Both the position numbers and the translations under genes were made by a program. A stretch of DNA of 64,000 nt. Source: Oscillospiraceae bacterium NTUH-002-81. Its GTDB lineage: Bacteria; Bacillota; Clostridia; Lachnospirales; Lachnospiraceae. Where the stretch lies: positions 1,712,501 through 1,776,500 of the forward strand of contig CP136052.1 of assembly GCA_032620915.1 (NCBI GenBank). Direction: 5' to 3'. The notes beneath the pieces are model-generated. The model was not told the origin of the DNA and did not search any database. It worked only from the letters and a program-made list of their open reading frames with translations. This document shows positions 9,297-17,307 of this stretch, piece after piece (positions within the stretch are counted from its first letter, which is position 1; each line of letters begins with the position of its first letter).

Positions 9297-9326
9297 ATTT
9301 CAATCCACGCCCCCACGGAGGGCAAT
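9297..9326 (-). repeat. Solitary type I-C CRISPR-like repeat
   Basis: On the minus strand the element ends in GTGGATTGAAAT, the conserved 3' end of type I-C repeats, preceded by a six-bp stem GCCCTC / GGGGGC around the loop CGT (9323-9309). There is no second repeat within the spacer-sized distance on either side, and no cas gene in the window. It lies in the 132-bp leader of the DUF4160 pair, same orientation. Length, stem and tail match a repeat unit rather than a random hairpin. Confidence 0.6.
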
Positions 9327-9378
9327 TTAAATGTTATACGGAACAAGCTATTCGTACGGTTTAAAGAAAATCACGTAG

Positions 9379-9936
9379 TTACCTATATTGTTTCTGCAAA
9401 TTCAGCATGGTTTTTCCGCCACTAATAGCATCATAAACAAACCATTCTTTGGAATCTTGCGTTTTGCTTGCAGGAGCGATGCCAACAAGTGCGTTGTAGT
9501 GTTCGTAAAGTCCGCCGTAGAAATCTTTATTTCCTAAGGCAATAGAAGAATCCTGCATATTTGCGTATAAATTTAACTGTCGCACTAAAGTGTCAGCAAA
9601 ATCTAAAGCTTTTTCTGGATCGGTTGCATCATCCACGACAGCGGTTATTGTTATTGTATCGTCTTTTACATCTATATAATAATCGCGTACAAAAGAATAA
9701 TCAGGTTCCAAGGGAAGCCCCTCTTTTAAATCTTCAATACACTTATCCATATCAACGTTTATCGAATCTGCTTCTTCAGGGGTATCCTCTTGAAGGTTCT
9801 CCTGCTCAGCTTCAGTTTCTTCTTGCGCTGTTATGTTGTTTTGTTTACTAGAATCGGAAGAATTAGAGCCTCCACAGGCAGTGATAGACAGTGCCATAGT
9901 TGTAGTCAAAATTAGTGTTACAAGTTTCTTTTTCAT
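9379..9936 (-). CDS. Prophage lipoprotein
   Basis: This 185-residue protein has a lipoprotein signal: basic MKKK, hydrophobic core, and lipobox SITAC with the lipidated Cys near residue 21. An acidic Glu-rich linker follows (about 30-60), then a globular domain. Lipoproteins encoded beside phage repressors often provide superinfection exclusion or other lysogen traits; that role is inferred from location. The gene is read in the direction of the repressor operon. Confidence 0.75.
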   Translation of the reverse strand: MKKKLVTLILTTTMALSITACGGSNSSDSSKQNNITAQEETEAEQENLQEDTPEEADSINVDMDKCIEDLKEGLPLEPDYSFVRDYYIDVKDDTITITAVVDDATDPEKALDFADTLVRQLNLYANMQDSSIALGNKDFYGGLYEHYNALVGIAPASKTQDSKEWFVYDAISGGKTMLNLQKQYR

Positions 9937-9988
9937 CCCTTATCCCTCATTTCTTTTTATTCTATTGCTGCATAAGCAGAAATAACGA

Positions 9989-10426
9989 TTATAAAGTGCG
10001 TTGTACCTTCATTTCTAAGATTGCTTCTGAATATCCCAGTAAGCGTGATAACTGCTGAAGCGTCAAACACTGGTTTTCTGCAATCATTTGATCGGAAATC
10101 AGCAGCTCCGCAGCGAAGAGGTTGGCTTCAACCTCTATTTTGGCAGCGGAAAGCAATGTTTTGCTCCGAATGAAATAGCAGTTCTGCCGTGGGTGTAAGA
10201 TAGCGTGGCCAAGTTCATGAGCCATAACAAAACGTATTTCGCTCTCTTCCAAATTTTCATTCAGGAAAATGCATTTATGCTTTTTTAGATACATGTAACA
10301 TCCGGCTCTGGAACCGATATCCCCAATGGCAAGTTCAATATGTAGTTCTTTGGCAATCTGAAAAGGATCAGATGTCTCAAATTTTCTCCTGTAGTAAGCG
10401 GCAATTTTCTTTATGTCTTTTCGCAA
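9989..10426 (-). CDS. ImmA/IrrE-family metallopeptidase
   Basis: This 145-residue protein has the zinc-protease motif HELGHAILHP (about residue 70) and a downstream E-x-x-A-N-x-F-A-A-E helix. ImmA-type proteases cleave or inactivate the partner phage repressor when host SOS or other signals appear, inducing the prophage. The repressor gene lies 10 bp upstream on the same strand, the standard pairing. Confidence 0.9.
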   Translation of the reverse strand: MRKDIKKIAAYYRRKFETSDPFQIAKELHIELAIGDIGSRAGCYMYLKKHKCIFLNENLEESEIRFVMAHELGHAILHPRQNCYFIRSKTLLSAAKIEVEANLFAAELLISDQMIAENQCLTLQQLSRLLGYSEAILEMKVQRTL

Positions 10427-10436
10427 GGCAATTCAC

Positions 10437-10907
10437 CTACTTCTTTTTGTGCGGATTATATTTTTCCTTATTGATGGCTTTCAGGCGGCGGAGCATGAGT
10501 TCCAGCTGACCTGCAAATAGTTCTTGATCGGCTTCTGGGATAGCCTCTCCTTCAAAACTGGCCGGGCCGTCTTCTCCGCTCTTTAGCTTCTCCATAATGG
10601 AGTTCAAATCACTGGTGATATCCCGCTCATCTCTGGACGTAAACTGGGACTTATCGTTTGTGTTATCTTCCTTTAAAGATACGTCGCCATCAATCATGCT
10701 AAAAAGAGTATTAAAATCCATATTCATGCCATCAGCTGCCTGCTTTATACATTGAATGGAAGGCGCAATGGCTTTTCCTGTTTTAGGATGTTTATTTTTT
10801 TCAAGTAAAGAAATGTAGGCTTTGCTGATACCGCTTTTTTCAGAAAATGCATCCATGCTCAAATGTTGGTTTTTTCTATATTCTTTTATGATATCTCCTA
10901 AAGTCAT
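10437..10907 (-). CDS. CI-like XRE-family phage repressor
   Basis: This 156-residue protein has an N-terminal helix-turn-helix (about 5-60: MDAFSEKSGISKAYISLLEK) and a C-terminal acidic helical region with no LexA-type peptidase residues. It should keep the prophage silent by binding the divergent control region at 10930-11010, and be removed with the help of the adjacent ImmA-like protease. Its own promoter is at 10933-10961 on the minus strand. Confidence 0.88.
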   Translation of the reverse strand: MTLGDIIKEYRKNQHLSMDAFSEKSGISKAYISLLEKNKHPKTGKAIAPSIQCIKQAADGMNMDFNTLFSMIDGDVSLKEDNTNDKSQFTSRDERDITSDLNSIMEKLKSGEDGPASFEGEAIPEADQELFAGQLELMLRRLKAINKEKYNPHKKK

Positions 10908-10932
10908 ATATACACCTCACTTTGTTTAGTAT

Positions 10933-10961
10933 ATTATACAAGCAAAAAATAAAATTGTCAA
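10933..10961 (-). promoter_or_regulatory. Leftward repressor promoter
   Basis: Read on the minus strand, TTGACA (10961-10956) and TATAAT (10938-10933) are separated by exactly 17 bp. It drives the repressor, ImmA-like, lipoprotein and probably further genes. Confidence 0.85.
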
Positions 10962-10979
10962 ATATTTTGAACAAAATGG

Positions 10980-11008
10980 TTGACAAATGATGTATAACAT
11001 GTTAGATT
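10980..11008 (+). promoter_or_regulatory. Rightward early promoter
   Basis: TTGACA (10980-10985), a 17-bp spacer and TAGATT (11003-11008). The palindrome TAACATGTTA (10995-11004) covers the spacer and start of the -10 element, so a repressor there would block this promoter. Confidence 0.8.
10995..11004. promoter_or_regulatory. Operator-like palindrome TAACATGTTA, copy 1
   Basis: A perfect 10-bp palindrome inside the rightward promoter. A second identical copy is at 11247-11256. Confidence 0.6.
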
Positions 11009-11048
11009 TTAAATGTACAACAGATTAAACAAAAGGAGGGAGATAAAG

Positions 11049-11249
11049 TTGCAGTACAGAATTAAAGAGTACAGGGAAGAATTGAAGATGTCTCAGGCAG
11101 AACTTTCAGAAAGAGCTAAGGTATCGCGTACAATTATTTCCGGATTAGAAAGCGGAGCTATTACAGTAACGACAACTGAAACCTTGTTAAAAATCGCAAA
11201 AGCATTGGGGAAAAATGTAAGCGATATTTTTTTTGAAGCTGATGTCTAA
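11049..11249 (+). CDS. Cro-like XRE-family regulator
   Basis: This small protein of 66 residues is almost entirely an XRE helix-turn-helix (SQAELSERAKVSRTIISGLE, ending SDIFFEADV). TTG at 11049 is chosen as start because GGAGGG lies 8 bp before it. It is the first gene of the rightward early operon, opposite the repressor, the position of Cro. Its stop codon lies inside the second TAACATGTTA palindrome. Confidence 0.8.
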   Translation: MQYRIKEYREELKMSQAELSERAKVSRTIISGLESGAITVTTTETLLKIAKALGKNVSDIFFEADV

Positions 11250-11256
11250 CATGTTA
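11247..11256. promoter_or_regulatory. Operator-like palindrome TAACATGTTA, copy 2
   Basis: Identical to copy 1 and overlapping the cro-like stop codon, 252 bp downstream. Two sites on either side of cro could allow looping or control of transcription past cro. Confidence 0.5.
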
Positions 11257-11279
11257 CACAAACGGTTTTTCACAACAAA

Positions 11280-11561
11280 ATGGAAGGGGAGAGGATTCAA
11301 AGAAAACGCGGACTGCATTGGAGCTGGATTGATAGTTACGAACTACTTATTTGCCATGATATTGATAAAAACGAATTTTCGTTTTTATACAGCGGGTCAC
11401 GTTGGAGCGTGGTTGATAGTTATGGAAAATTTAAAGTCTCTTTTCCAGGTGGTAAGTCATCGGATTATCGCCAAAGCAACCCCAATAAGATAATGCGACT
11501 ATCTTATACCCAAGTTTTTGCCATTTTTGGGCAAGGCGAAAATCTGACACAAGTCTTTTAA
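11280..11561 (+). CDS. Possible early protein with internal WSxxDSY repeat
   Basis: A 93-residue frame carries two copies of a W-S-x-I/V-D-S-Y motif, 28 residues apart, matching a 23-bp DNA direct repeat (11318-11340 and 11402-11424). In-frame repetition argues for coding, but the ATG has no clear ribosome site, and a perfect 10-bp-arm palindrome (11365-11388) lies within. The remaining DNA to 11674 shows no other supported plus-strand gene. Confidence 0.35.
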   Translation: MEGERIQRKRGLHWSWIDSYELLICHDIDKNEFSFLYSGSRWSVVDSYGKFKVSFPGGKSSDYRQSNPNKIMRLSYTQVFAIFGQGENLTQVF

Positions 11562-11674
11562 TAGTATCACCTCCTTCCAAGAGGCGATTCGTGACCCGCA
11601 TTTTCATTATAGACAAGGATTATTATTTGATCCAGAGTGTGCTTTGAGACAGAAGAAAACAGGAGGTGAGAGGG

Positions 11675-11839
11675 ATGAAAGTATGTGATGTATGTAAAAC
11701 GGAGATTTCAGGGCCAGATCGGGGATATTCAGTAACTATGAGCCACTATGATGTTTTTGCTAAGTACGATTGCTGCACTAAAAAGTGTTGTGCCGAGGCT
11801 CTCAATCAGTTGGCCAAGGAATGGGGGCTAGAGAAATGA
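11675..11839 (+). CDS. Small Cys-rich zinc-binding-type protein
   Basis: This 54-residue protein starts MKVCDVCK and has CxxC at the N-terminus and a second Cys cluster (CCTKKCC), the pattern of a small zinc finger. The ATG follows AGGAGGTGAGAGGG, a very strong ribosome site. It overlaps the next gene by ATGA. Likely a phage regulatory or accessory peptide. Confidence 0.7.
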   Translation: MKVCDVCKTEISGPDRGYSVTMSHYDVFAKYDCCTKKCCAEALNQLAKEWGLEK

Positions 11840-12036
11840 AGAAGATCATGGGAAAAGCAAAGAAGTGGAAGAAATGGGAATTCCTTGGCGAAGTGCTTGA
11901 TTGGATCATTGATCTGCCTGAACACCGTTGGTTTCAGGCGTTGGTGGCAATTGTGCTTGCAATAGTAAGTTCTCTGGTGGGTTTGGCGCTTTGGATTTGG
12001 CTTTTTGTTCAAATATTTTCCATGCTCCACATGTAA
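11836..12036 (+). CDS. Small early membrane protein
   Basis: This 66-residue protein has a basic, Trp-rich N-terminus and a single hydrophobic helix (about 36-60) near the C-terminus. It starts at the ATGA overlap with the previous gene, showing coupling. Function unknown; an exclusion or host-modifying membrane peptide would fit. Confidence 0.65.
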   Translation: MKKIMGKAKKWKKWEFLGEVLDWIIDLPEHRWFQALVAIVLAIVSSLVGLALWIWLFVQIFSMLHM

Positions 12037-12159
12037 CCAATGGAAGTCATAATCAAGAAAGCGATGACAGGTGCTGAAAAGGGAAAGAGGACGGAATGTG
12101 GGAAACAAGTACAAACAGCCTTTCATAAAATGTAAAGAAGAAAGCAGGTGGTAAGCAGT

Positions 12160-12309
12160 ATGACGTTTGAAAATTTTATCAAGGTTAATGGCGAGTATCG
12201 CAGGCAAAGTGATATCCCCGAAAAACAAATGGAGGAGTTGGCTGTGAACCTTAAGCGGCGCTTTATGGAATCGTTGGGGTATGTACCTGTGAAGGAGAAA
12301 ACCGCCTGA
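12160..12309 (+). CDS. Short hypothetical early protein
   Basis: This 49-residue basic protein (MTFENFIKVNGEYRRQSDIP...) is helical in its second half. AAAGCAGGTGGTAAGCAGT precedes the ATG. No family recognised. The preceding 12037-12159 holds no supported gene. Confidence 0.5.
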   Translation: MTFENFIKVNGEYRRQSDIPEKQMEELAVNLKRRFMESLGYVPVKEKTA

Positions 12310-12329
12310 GGGCGGAAAGGAGGACAGGC

Positions 12330-12530
12330 ATGAGAAAGAAAAGGAAGCACATGTCCATCCAGCGCCGCATCGGTGTGGCGCTGATGCTGGCGGCCGTGAT
12401 GCTGCTGGTGTTGTCGGAAGAACCCTATCTGTATGGAGTGATCACCACCGGGAGCCTGCTGGCGCGGTTTGGCTGGGCTATTATTTTATGGTTCTCCGGA
12501 ATGAACCTGTACCGATGGGAGAGGAGATGA
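12330..12530 (+). CDS. Small early membrane protein
   Basis: This 66-residue protein has a very basic start (MRKKRKHMSIQRR) and two hydrophobic segments (about 14-30 and 38-60). AAAGGAGGACAGGC precedes the ATG. It belongs to a run of short early genes with tight spacing. Function unknown. Confidence 0.6.
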   Translation: MRKKRKHMSIQRRIGVALMLAAVMLLVLSEEPYLYGVITTGSLLARFGWAIILWFSGMNLYRWERR

Positions 12531-12534
12531 TGAA

Positions 12535-12741
12535 GTGGGAAAGTTTGCTGTAAGGATCCCCATTGTGGCCTCAGCCATCACCAAGGATCAGCAGTACACC
12601 ATCTGTGACCTGCTCTGCCGGGCCGGGTACAAGACCTGGGTCAGCAAGGGGAAGATCAGGAACGGCCGGGGAACTACCTATATCCATGTGGAAGAGGTGG
12701 AAAACGGAGAAAATGAAAGTGAGGATGAGTATGACGTTTGA
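12535..12741 (+). CDS. Hypothetical early protein with acidic tail
   Basis: This 68-residue protein (VGKFAVRIPIVASAITKDQQ...) is chosen to start at GTG 12535, since GAGGAGATGATGA lies just before it and the nearby ATG frame stops at once. It ends in a Glu/Asp-rich tail. No family recognised. Confidence 0.5.
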   Translation: MGKFAVRIPIVASAITKDQQYTICDLLCRAGYKTWVSKGKIRNGRGTTYIHVEEVENGENESEDEYDV

Positions 12742-12756
12742 GAAATGATAGAAAAA

Positions 12757-12786
12757 GCCCTAAGAGAATGGCGGTTCTCAAAGGGC
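12757..12786 (+). terminator. Hairpin between early and recombination genes
   Basis: GCCCT-AGAGAA pairs with TTCTC-AGGGC around a short loop. There is no long T run, so it may attenuate rather than stop transcription into the recombination genes. Confidence 0.35.
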
Positions 12787-12856
12787 AAACACAAATGTTC
12801 AAGGCAAGTATACCACATCTCGGGTGTGTTTGCCAGTGGAAAAGGAGCACAAAAGC

Positions 12857-13504
12857 ATGGTTGAAATGATACAGCTTGCGAGCCGGGAAGAATGGCTGAA
12901 GAACCGGCAACGGATCGGCGGCAGTGATGCATCGGCCATTGTGGGGATGAACCCCTACCGGAGCAATGTTGACCTTTGGAAGATCAAGACCGGCCATCTG
13001 GCTGCGGAGGATATTTCTGAAAAGCCGTATGTAAAGTACGGCACACAGTCGGAGCTGCATCTGCGGAATCTGTTTGCACTGGATTTCCCGGAATATCAGG
13101 TTTTTTATGTGGAAAACAACATGTGGCTGAATGATAAATATCCATTCGCTCATGCATCCTTAGATGGCTGGCTGGTAGATCAGAAAGGGCGCAAGGGAAT
13201 TCTGGAAATCAAAACCACGGAAATTCTGCAATCCATGCAGAAAGAGAAATGGAACCACCGGATCCCGGACAATTACTATATCCAGCTGTTGCACTACCTG
13301 CTGGTAACGGAATTTGAATTCGCGGATCTGAAAGCCCAGCTGAAATATGATTTCGGCGGCGAGGTATTTTTGCAGACCAGACACTACCACATCGAGCGGA
13401 ATGAGGTGGAGGAAGACATCAAGTATCTGGAAGCTGCGGAGCGAAAGTTCTGGCAGCAGGTACAAAGAAAAGAGCAACCGGCGCTGATCTTGCCGGAAAT
13501 ATAA
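12857..13504 (+). CDS. YqaJ-like phage exonuclease
   Basis: This 215-residue protein has the YqaJ viral recombinase layout: IGGSDASAIVGMNPY near the N-terminus, then an H-A-SLDGWL strand with the metal-binding Asp and EIKT with the catalytic Glu/Lys. These are lambda-exonuclease-like nucleases that make 3' single strands for a RecT annealase. RecT lies two genes downstream. The ATG at 12857 is preferred because AAAAGGAGCACAAAAGC precedes it. Confidence 0.88.
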   Translation: MVEMIQLASREEWLKNRQRIGGSDASAIVGMNPYRSNVDLWKIKTGHLAAEDISEKPYVKYGTQSELHLRNLFALDFPEYQVFYVENNMWLNDKYPFAHASLDGWLVDQKGRKGILEIKTTEILQSMQKEKWNHRIPDNYYIQLLHYLLVTEFEFADLKAQLKYDFGGEVFLQTRHYHIERNEVEEDIKYLEAAERKFWQQVQRKEQPALILPEI

Positions 13505-13540
13505 AGTTGCATTTTGGCAATGAAAAGGAGGAAGAAGTAA

Positions 13541-14399
13541 ATGGAGTTAAGAGTGGAAGAGTATCAGCTCCCACAGAAAATCAGTTTTAACTTTGAAGAG
13601 CTGAAAGCGGAGCTGCAGGAAAAGACCCAGCACTATGAGACGATGGTTTACACGGACGACCAGATCAAGGAGGCAAAGGCCGACCGGGCGAACCTGAACC
13701 GGCTGAAAAAAGCCCTGAATGATGAGCGTATCCGCCGGGAAAAGGAATATCTGGCACCCCTTTGATGCTTTCAAGAAGCAGGTCAATGAGGTGATTGCCA
13801 TCGTGGACAAGCCCATCAATGCCATTGACCGGCAGGTGAAGGAGTACGAGGAAAAGAAGAAAGAGGACAAGCTGGAGGCGATTCATGAATTTTTCGATTC
13901 CTGCGAAGATATCCCGGAATGGCTGCATCTGGAAAAGTTTTTTGATTCCCGCTGGCTGAATGCATCCGTCTCCATGAAATCCATTCAGGAGACCATCACC
14001 GACAAGGTGGCGCAGATCAAAACAGACCTTGCCACGCTTGCTAATCTGCCGGAATTCGGCTATGAGGCGCAGCAGGTATATATTTCTACCCTGGACATCA
14101 ACAAGGCCCTTGCAGAGGGACAGAGAATGTCACAGATACAGAAGCAGAAAGCGGCATACGAGGCGGAGCAGGCCAGAAAGCGGGAAGAGGAAGCTCGGCT
14201 GAAGCAGGAGGCGGAATTTGCAAAGCACATGAACCCGCCTGCGGAGGAACCGGCGGCAGCAGAGCCGGAGAAGGAAGCTGTTGCAGCTGCTGAACCGGCA
14301 AAGACCTGGGTAAGCTTCCGGGCGCACATGACCACAGAGGACGCGCTGGCCCTTCGGGATTTCTTCCAGAACCGGGGCATTGAGTTTGAAGCGATTTGA
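13541..14399 (+). pseudogene. DUF1351 family protein, one frame break
   Basis: Frames 13541-13765 and 13719-14399 join into one protein of 285 residues (EYLAP-FDAFKKQV) if one C is removed from the C4 run near 13757. DUF1351 proteins are coiled-coil phage proteins found between the exonuclease and RecT, as here; they are thought to take part in recombination but have no proven activity. The middle is helical, the part near 210-260 is Ala/Glu/Pro-rich, and the end (WVSFRAHMTTEDALALRDFF) is globular. AAAAGGAGGAAGAAGTAA precedes the ATG. Confidence 0.8.
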
Positions 14400-14418
14400 G
14401 AAAGGATGGGTGTAAAAG

Positions 14419-15267
14419 ATGGCAGTACAGAACAGTTTAGCAAAGCAGAACCGGCGCCTGGGTATCACAGCATATCTGACACAGGACGCTGTGAAGAACC
14501 AGATCAACCAGGTGATCAGCGGGAAGAACGGCACAAGGTTCATTTCCTCCGTGGTGTCGGCGGTCAATAATAACCCGGCGCTGCAGGAGTGCACGAACCA
14601 AAGTATCTTATCCGCGGCGCTCCTGGGGGAATCCCTGAATCTTTCGCCGTCCCCGCAGCTGGGGCAGTATTACATGGTTCCTTTCAATGACAAGAACAAG
14701 GGTAAGGTGGCGCAGTTCCAGCTGGGATATAAGGGTTATATTCAGCTGGCGATCCGCTCCGGCCAGTACAAGAAACTGAATGTCCTGGGCATCAAGGAAG
14801 GGGAGCTGATCCGGTTTGATCCTCTGAATGAGGAAATCGTGGTGAAGCTGATAGAAGATGAAGAGGCCCGGGAGCAGGCCCCTACGATTGGATACTACGC
14901 CATGTTTGAGTATACCAACGGTTTCCGCAAGGCAATGTATTGGAGCCGCCGGAAGATGGAGGCCCACGCTCTGAAGTATTCCAAGGGCTACCAGGCGAAA
15001 AAGGGGTATACCTTCTGGGAGAAAGATTTTGACGGAATGGCCTACAAGACCATGCTTCGGCAGCTTATCAGTAAGTGGGGAATCATGAGCATTGACATGA
15101 TTTCGGCCATGGATGCAGATATGGCGGTGATCAATGAGGACGGCACGAAGGATTACGTGGACAATGACGATTCTATCATTGACATGGAACCGGAGCAGCC
15201 GCAACAGGAACCGACACAGGCCGCAGAGGCACCGCAGGATGCAGCGGCGGCGCTGTTTGGAAATTAG
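14419..15267 (+). CDS. recT: RecT single-strand annealing protein
   Basis: This 282-residue protein has the RecT family core: LNLSPSPQLGQYYMVPF, QLGYKGYIQLAIRSGQYK and a later W-x-x-D-F-x-x-M-A-x-K segment. It binds single strands made by the adjacent exonuclease and anneals them to complementary DNA. The Gln/Glu/Pro-rich C-terminal tail (about 255-282) is typical. GAAAGGATGGGTGTAAAAG precedes the ATG. Confidence 0.93.
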   Translation: MAVQNSLAKQNRRLGITAYLTQDAVKNQINQVISGKNGTRFISSVVSAVNNNPALQECTNQSILSAALLGESLNLSPSPQLGQYYMVPFNDKNKGKVAQFQLGYKGYIQLAIRSGQYKKLNVLGIKEGELIRFDPLNEEIVVKLIEDEEAREQAPTIGYYAMFEYTNGFRKAMYWSRRKMEAHALKYSKGYQAKKGYTFWEKDFDGMAYKTMLRQLISKWGIMSIDMISAMDADMAVINEDGTKDYVDNDDSIIDMEPEQPQQEPTQAAEAPQDAAAALFGN

Positions 15268-15274
15268 AAATCTA

Positions 15275-15302
15275 CCATATAGCCTGAAACATGGCTATAT
15301 GG
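15275..15302 (+). other. Perfect hairpin between recT and the next gene
   Basis: CCATATAGCC pairs perfectly with GGCTATATGG around an 8-base loop. With no T run it is more likely an RNA-processing or translation-control element than a terminator. Confidence 0.45.
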
Positions 15303-15328
15303 GGCAAATAGAAAGGATGTGATGTTCA

Positions 15329-15658
15329 ATGGAAAAGATATGCCCTGGATGTGGGAAGATAAAGTCTTTCTTATTTTCGTGGGAAAAGCTTTGCTATACA
15401 TGCAACAAAGAAAAGGAACTGAAGGAAATACAGAAAGCAATCAGAAATGGTGAAGATCCCGGCACATGTTCTTCAGATTATGTGATTTGTCCATATTGCG
15501 GAAATGAAATTGAAACAAATTATGAATATGAAGATTTCCCTGAACTTTATAAAGAAGGTGACCATGAAATAGAATGCCCTGAATGTGAAAAAACGTTCAT
15601 CATGGAAACTTCAATTTCATATTACTACGAAACAAGAAAGGCGGAAGAAGATGAATAA
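15329..15658 (+). CDS. Phage zinc-ribbon protein
   Basis: This 109-residue protein has three to four CxxC pairs (CPGCGK, CYTCNK, CPYCGN, CPECEK), suggesting two zinc ribbons, the second flanked by an acidic stretch. It overlaps the SSB gene by 8 bp. Function unknown; its position suggests a role in early phage DNA or RNA metabolism. Confidence 0.7.
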   Translation: MEKICPGCGKIKSFLFSWEKLCYTCNKEKELKEIQKAIRNGEDPGTCSSDYVICPYCGNEIETNYEYEDFPELYKEGDHEIECPECEKTFIMETSISYYYETRKAEEDE

Positions 15659-16079
15659 ATGGGTGGGCATCGGGAGATTGGTTGCTGATCCTGAAGTGAG
15701 ATATTCCCAGGGTGAAAATGCTATCTGCATTGCACGGTATCGGTTGGCAGTGAACAGGAGATTCAAAAGGGACAATGAGCCGGAAGCGGATTTCATTTCG
15801 TGTGTGACATTCGGCAAGAATGGTGAATTTGCAGAAAAGTATCTTCACAAGGGTATGAAGATTGCTGTTTCTGGAAGAATTCAGACCGGATCATATACAG
15901 ACAAGGACGGTGTGAAGCACTACACTACAGACATTGTTGTAGAAGAACACGACTTTTGTGAAAGTAAAGGAACCAGCGGCCGTAACGATGCAGGCCCGGC
16001 ACCCACACCGGCGCCAGAGGTCGGGGACGGTTTTATGTCCATCCCTGACGGCATAGACGAGGAATTACCATTTACATAA
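15651..16079 (+). CDS. ssb: Single-stranded DNA-binding protein
   Basis: This 142-residue protein has an OB-fold (MNKWVGIGRLVADPEVRYS, FISCVTFGKNGEFAEKYLHK, GRIQTGSYTDKDG) over residues 1-110, a Pro/Gly-rich linker, and an acidic C-terminal tip EELPFT of the type that recruits partner proteins. It protects phage single strands beside RecT. The start at 15651 follows GGCGGAAGAAG and overlaps the zinc-ribbon gene. Confidence 0.93.
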   Translation: MNKWVGIGRLVADPEVRYSQGENAICIARYRLAVNRRFKRDNEPEADFISCVTFGKNGEFAEKYLHKGMKIAVSGRIQTGSYTDKDGVKHYTTDIVVEEHDFCESKGTSGRNDAGPAPTPAPEVGDGFMSIPDGIDEELPFT

Positions 16080-16095
16080 AAAAGGAGGAATTGAC

Positions 16096-16527
16096 ATGCA
16101 GCACATCAATTTAGAGCAGTTTGCGGGTGGCGCCTTTACGGCCCAGATCAACCGGGAACTGAAGAAGGTGGCGGAGAACATCCAGGATCCCAACACGGAC
16201 GCCACTGCCAAGCGGAAGATCACGGTGGTGATGGAGTTTAAGCCGAACGAAGCCCGGGATTTTGTAACCACAGGCGTACAGGCTAAGGCAACCCTGGCAC
16301 CGGCGCTTGGTGCAGTGACAGCTTTTAATGTCGGCACAGACCTGAAGACCGGAGAGGTGCAGGCCGCAGAGATCGGAAAGCAGCTTCCGGGCCAGATGGC
16401 TATGGTGCTGGAAGATACCGGCGATGAAGAGGACCCTATGGTTCGGACAGTGGATCCATCTACTGGTGAGATTTACGAGACACCGGCCAGCAACGTCATC
16501 GACTTGAGAAAGACCAGACAGGCATAA
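16096..16527 (+). CDS. Conserved phage early protein
   Basis: This 143-residue protein (MQHINLEQFAGGAFTAQINR...) resembles conserved early proteins of Firmicute phages, sometimes labelled replication-associated, without tested function. AAAGGAGGAATTGAC precedes the ATG. It lies between ssb and another conserved unknown, in a continuous operon. Confidence 0.6.
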   Translation: MQHINLEQFAGGAFTAQINRELKKVAENIQDPNTDATAKRKITVVMEFKPNEARDFVTTGVQAKATLAPALGAVTAFNVGTDLKTGEVQAAEIGKQLPGQMAMVLEDTGDEEDPMVRTVDPSTGEIYETPASNVIDLRKTRQA

Positions 16528-16546
16528 ATGAAAGGAGAAGAAAGAC

Positions 16547-17284
16547 ATGGAAGGATTAAAGCAGGCATTTGAGTACATTGCGGCACTGAAAGAGGCATCC
16601 ATGGAACCGAAGCCCATCAAAATCAACGGGGATATCTATTGTGAGAAGTCCCTTAAGCGCTACCACAGTTTTCCCACTGCCGTAGAGCTGCGCGTGAATA
16701 CACTGACCGCTGTTGTGGATTACATCAAAGGGAAGCGAGAGGAGCTGCGGGAAACCATGATCCTGCATGTGGTGAGCCCCACACAGGTAAGACTGTACTC
16801 CGGTCTTATTGATGAGCGCATCCGGGAGGATTTGCTGAGAGCCGATGCCATTGTGAACGAGTTTGTATTTGACCATTACTACATCCAGGAGCGCTTCCTG
16901 ATTGAGCTGCAGGCGAACTTCCTGGAAACAGATGACCTGCGGACCATCATGCAGGTGGCCGGAAATATTAAGACCGGAACCACAGCGAACTATTCCGATG
17001 ATGGCATTTCCCAGAAAACTACCGTCAAGATGGGCGTGGAGCTGAACGATGTCATTGTCCCGAACCCGGTTAAGCTGCGGCCTTATCGGACGTTTGCAGA
17101 GGTTGAGCAGCCGGAAAGCGCGTATGTGTTCCGTATCCAGGACACCGACAAGGGCCCGCAGTTTAAGCTGGTAGAGGCCGATGGAGGTCTGTGGAAGAAT
17201 GCAACCATGAAGAAGATCAAGGAGTACCTGGAATTTGAACTGGAAGGCTTGCTGGAAGAGTGCCACATCACAATCCTGGCATAA
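16547..17284 (+). CDS. Conserved phage early protein
   Basis: This 245-residue protein has mixed alpha/beta character with a segment LIDERIREDLLRADAI and an end rich in Lys and Glu. I recognise it only as a conserved neighbour of ssb/RecT genes in similar phages. GAAAGGAGAAGAAAGAC precedes the ATG. Function unknown. Confidence 0.6.
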   Translation: MEGLKQAFEYIAALKEASMEPKPIKINGDIYCEKSLKRYHSFPTAVELRVNTLTAVVDYIKGKREELRETMILHVVSPTQVRLYSGLIDERIREDLLRADAIVNEFVFDHYYIQERFLIELQANFLETDDLRTIMQVAGNIKTGTTANYSDDGISQKTTVKMGVELNDVIVPNPVKLRPYRTFAEVEQPESAYVFRIQDTDKGPQFKLVEADGGLWKNATMKKIKEYLEFELEGLLEECHITILA

Positions 17285-17307
17285 GCTTCCGGGGAAGGAT
17301 GTCTGAT

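Noticed and set aside
9241..9378. Full CRISPR array
   Set aside because: Only one repeat-like unit is present; no second copy occurs at spacer distance on either side and no cas genes are in the window.
12745..12864. 39-residue frame between early genes and the YqaJ gene
   Set aside because: No ribosome site; the region is better explained by a hairpin and the leader of the exonuclease gene.
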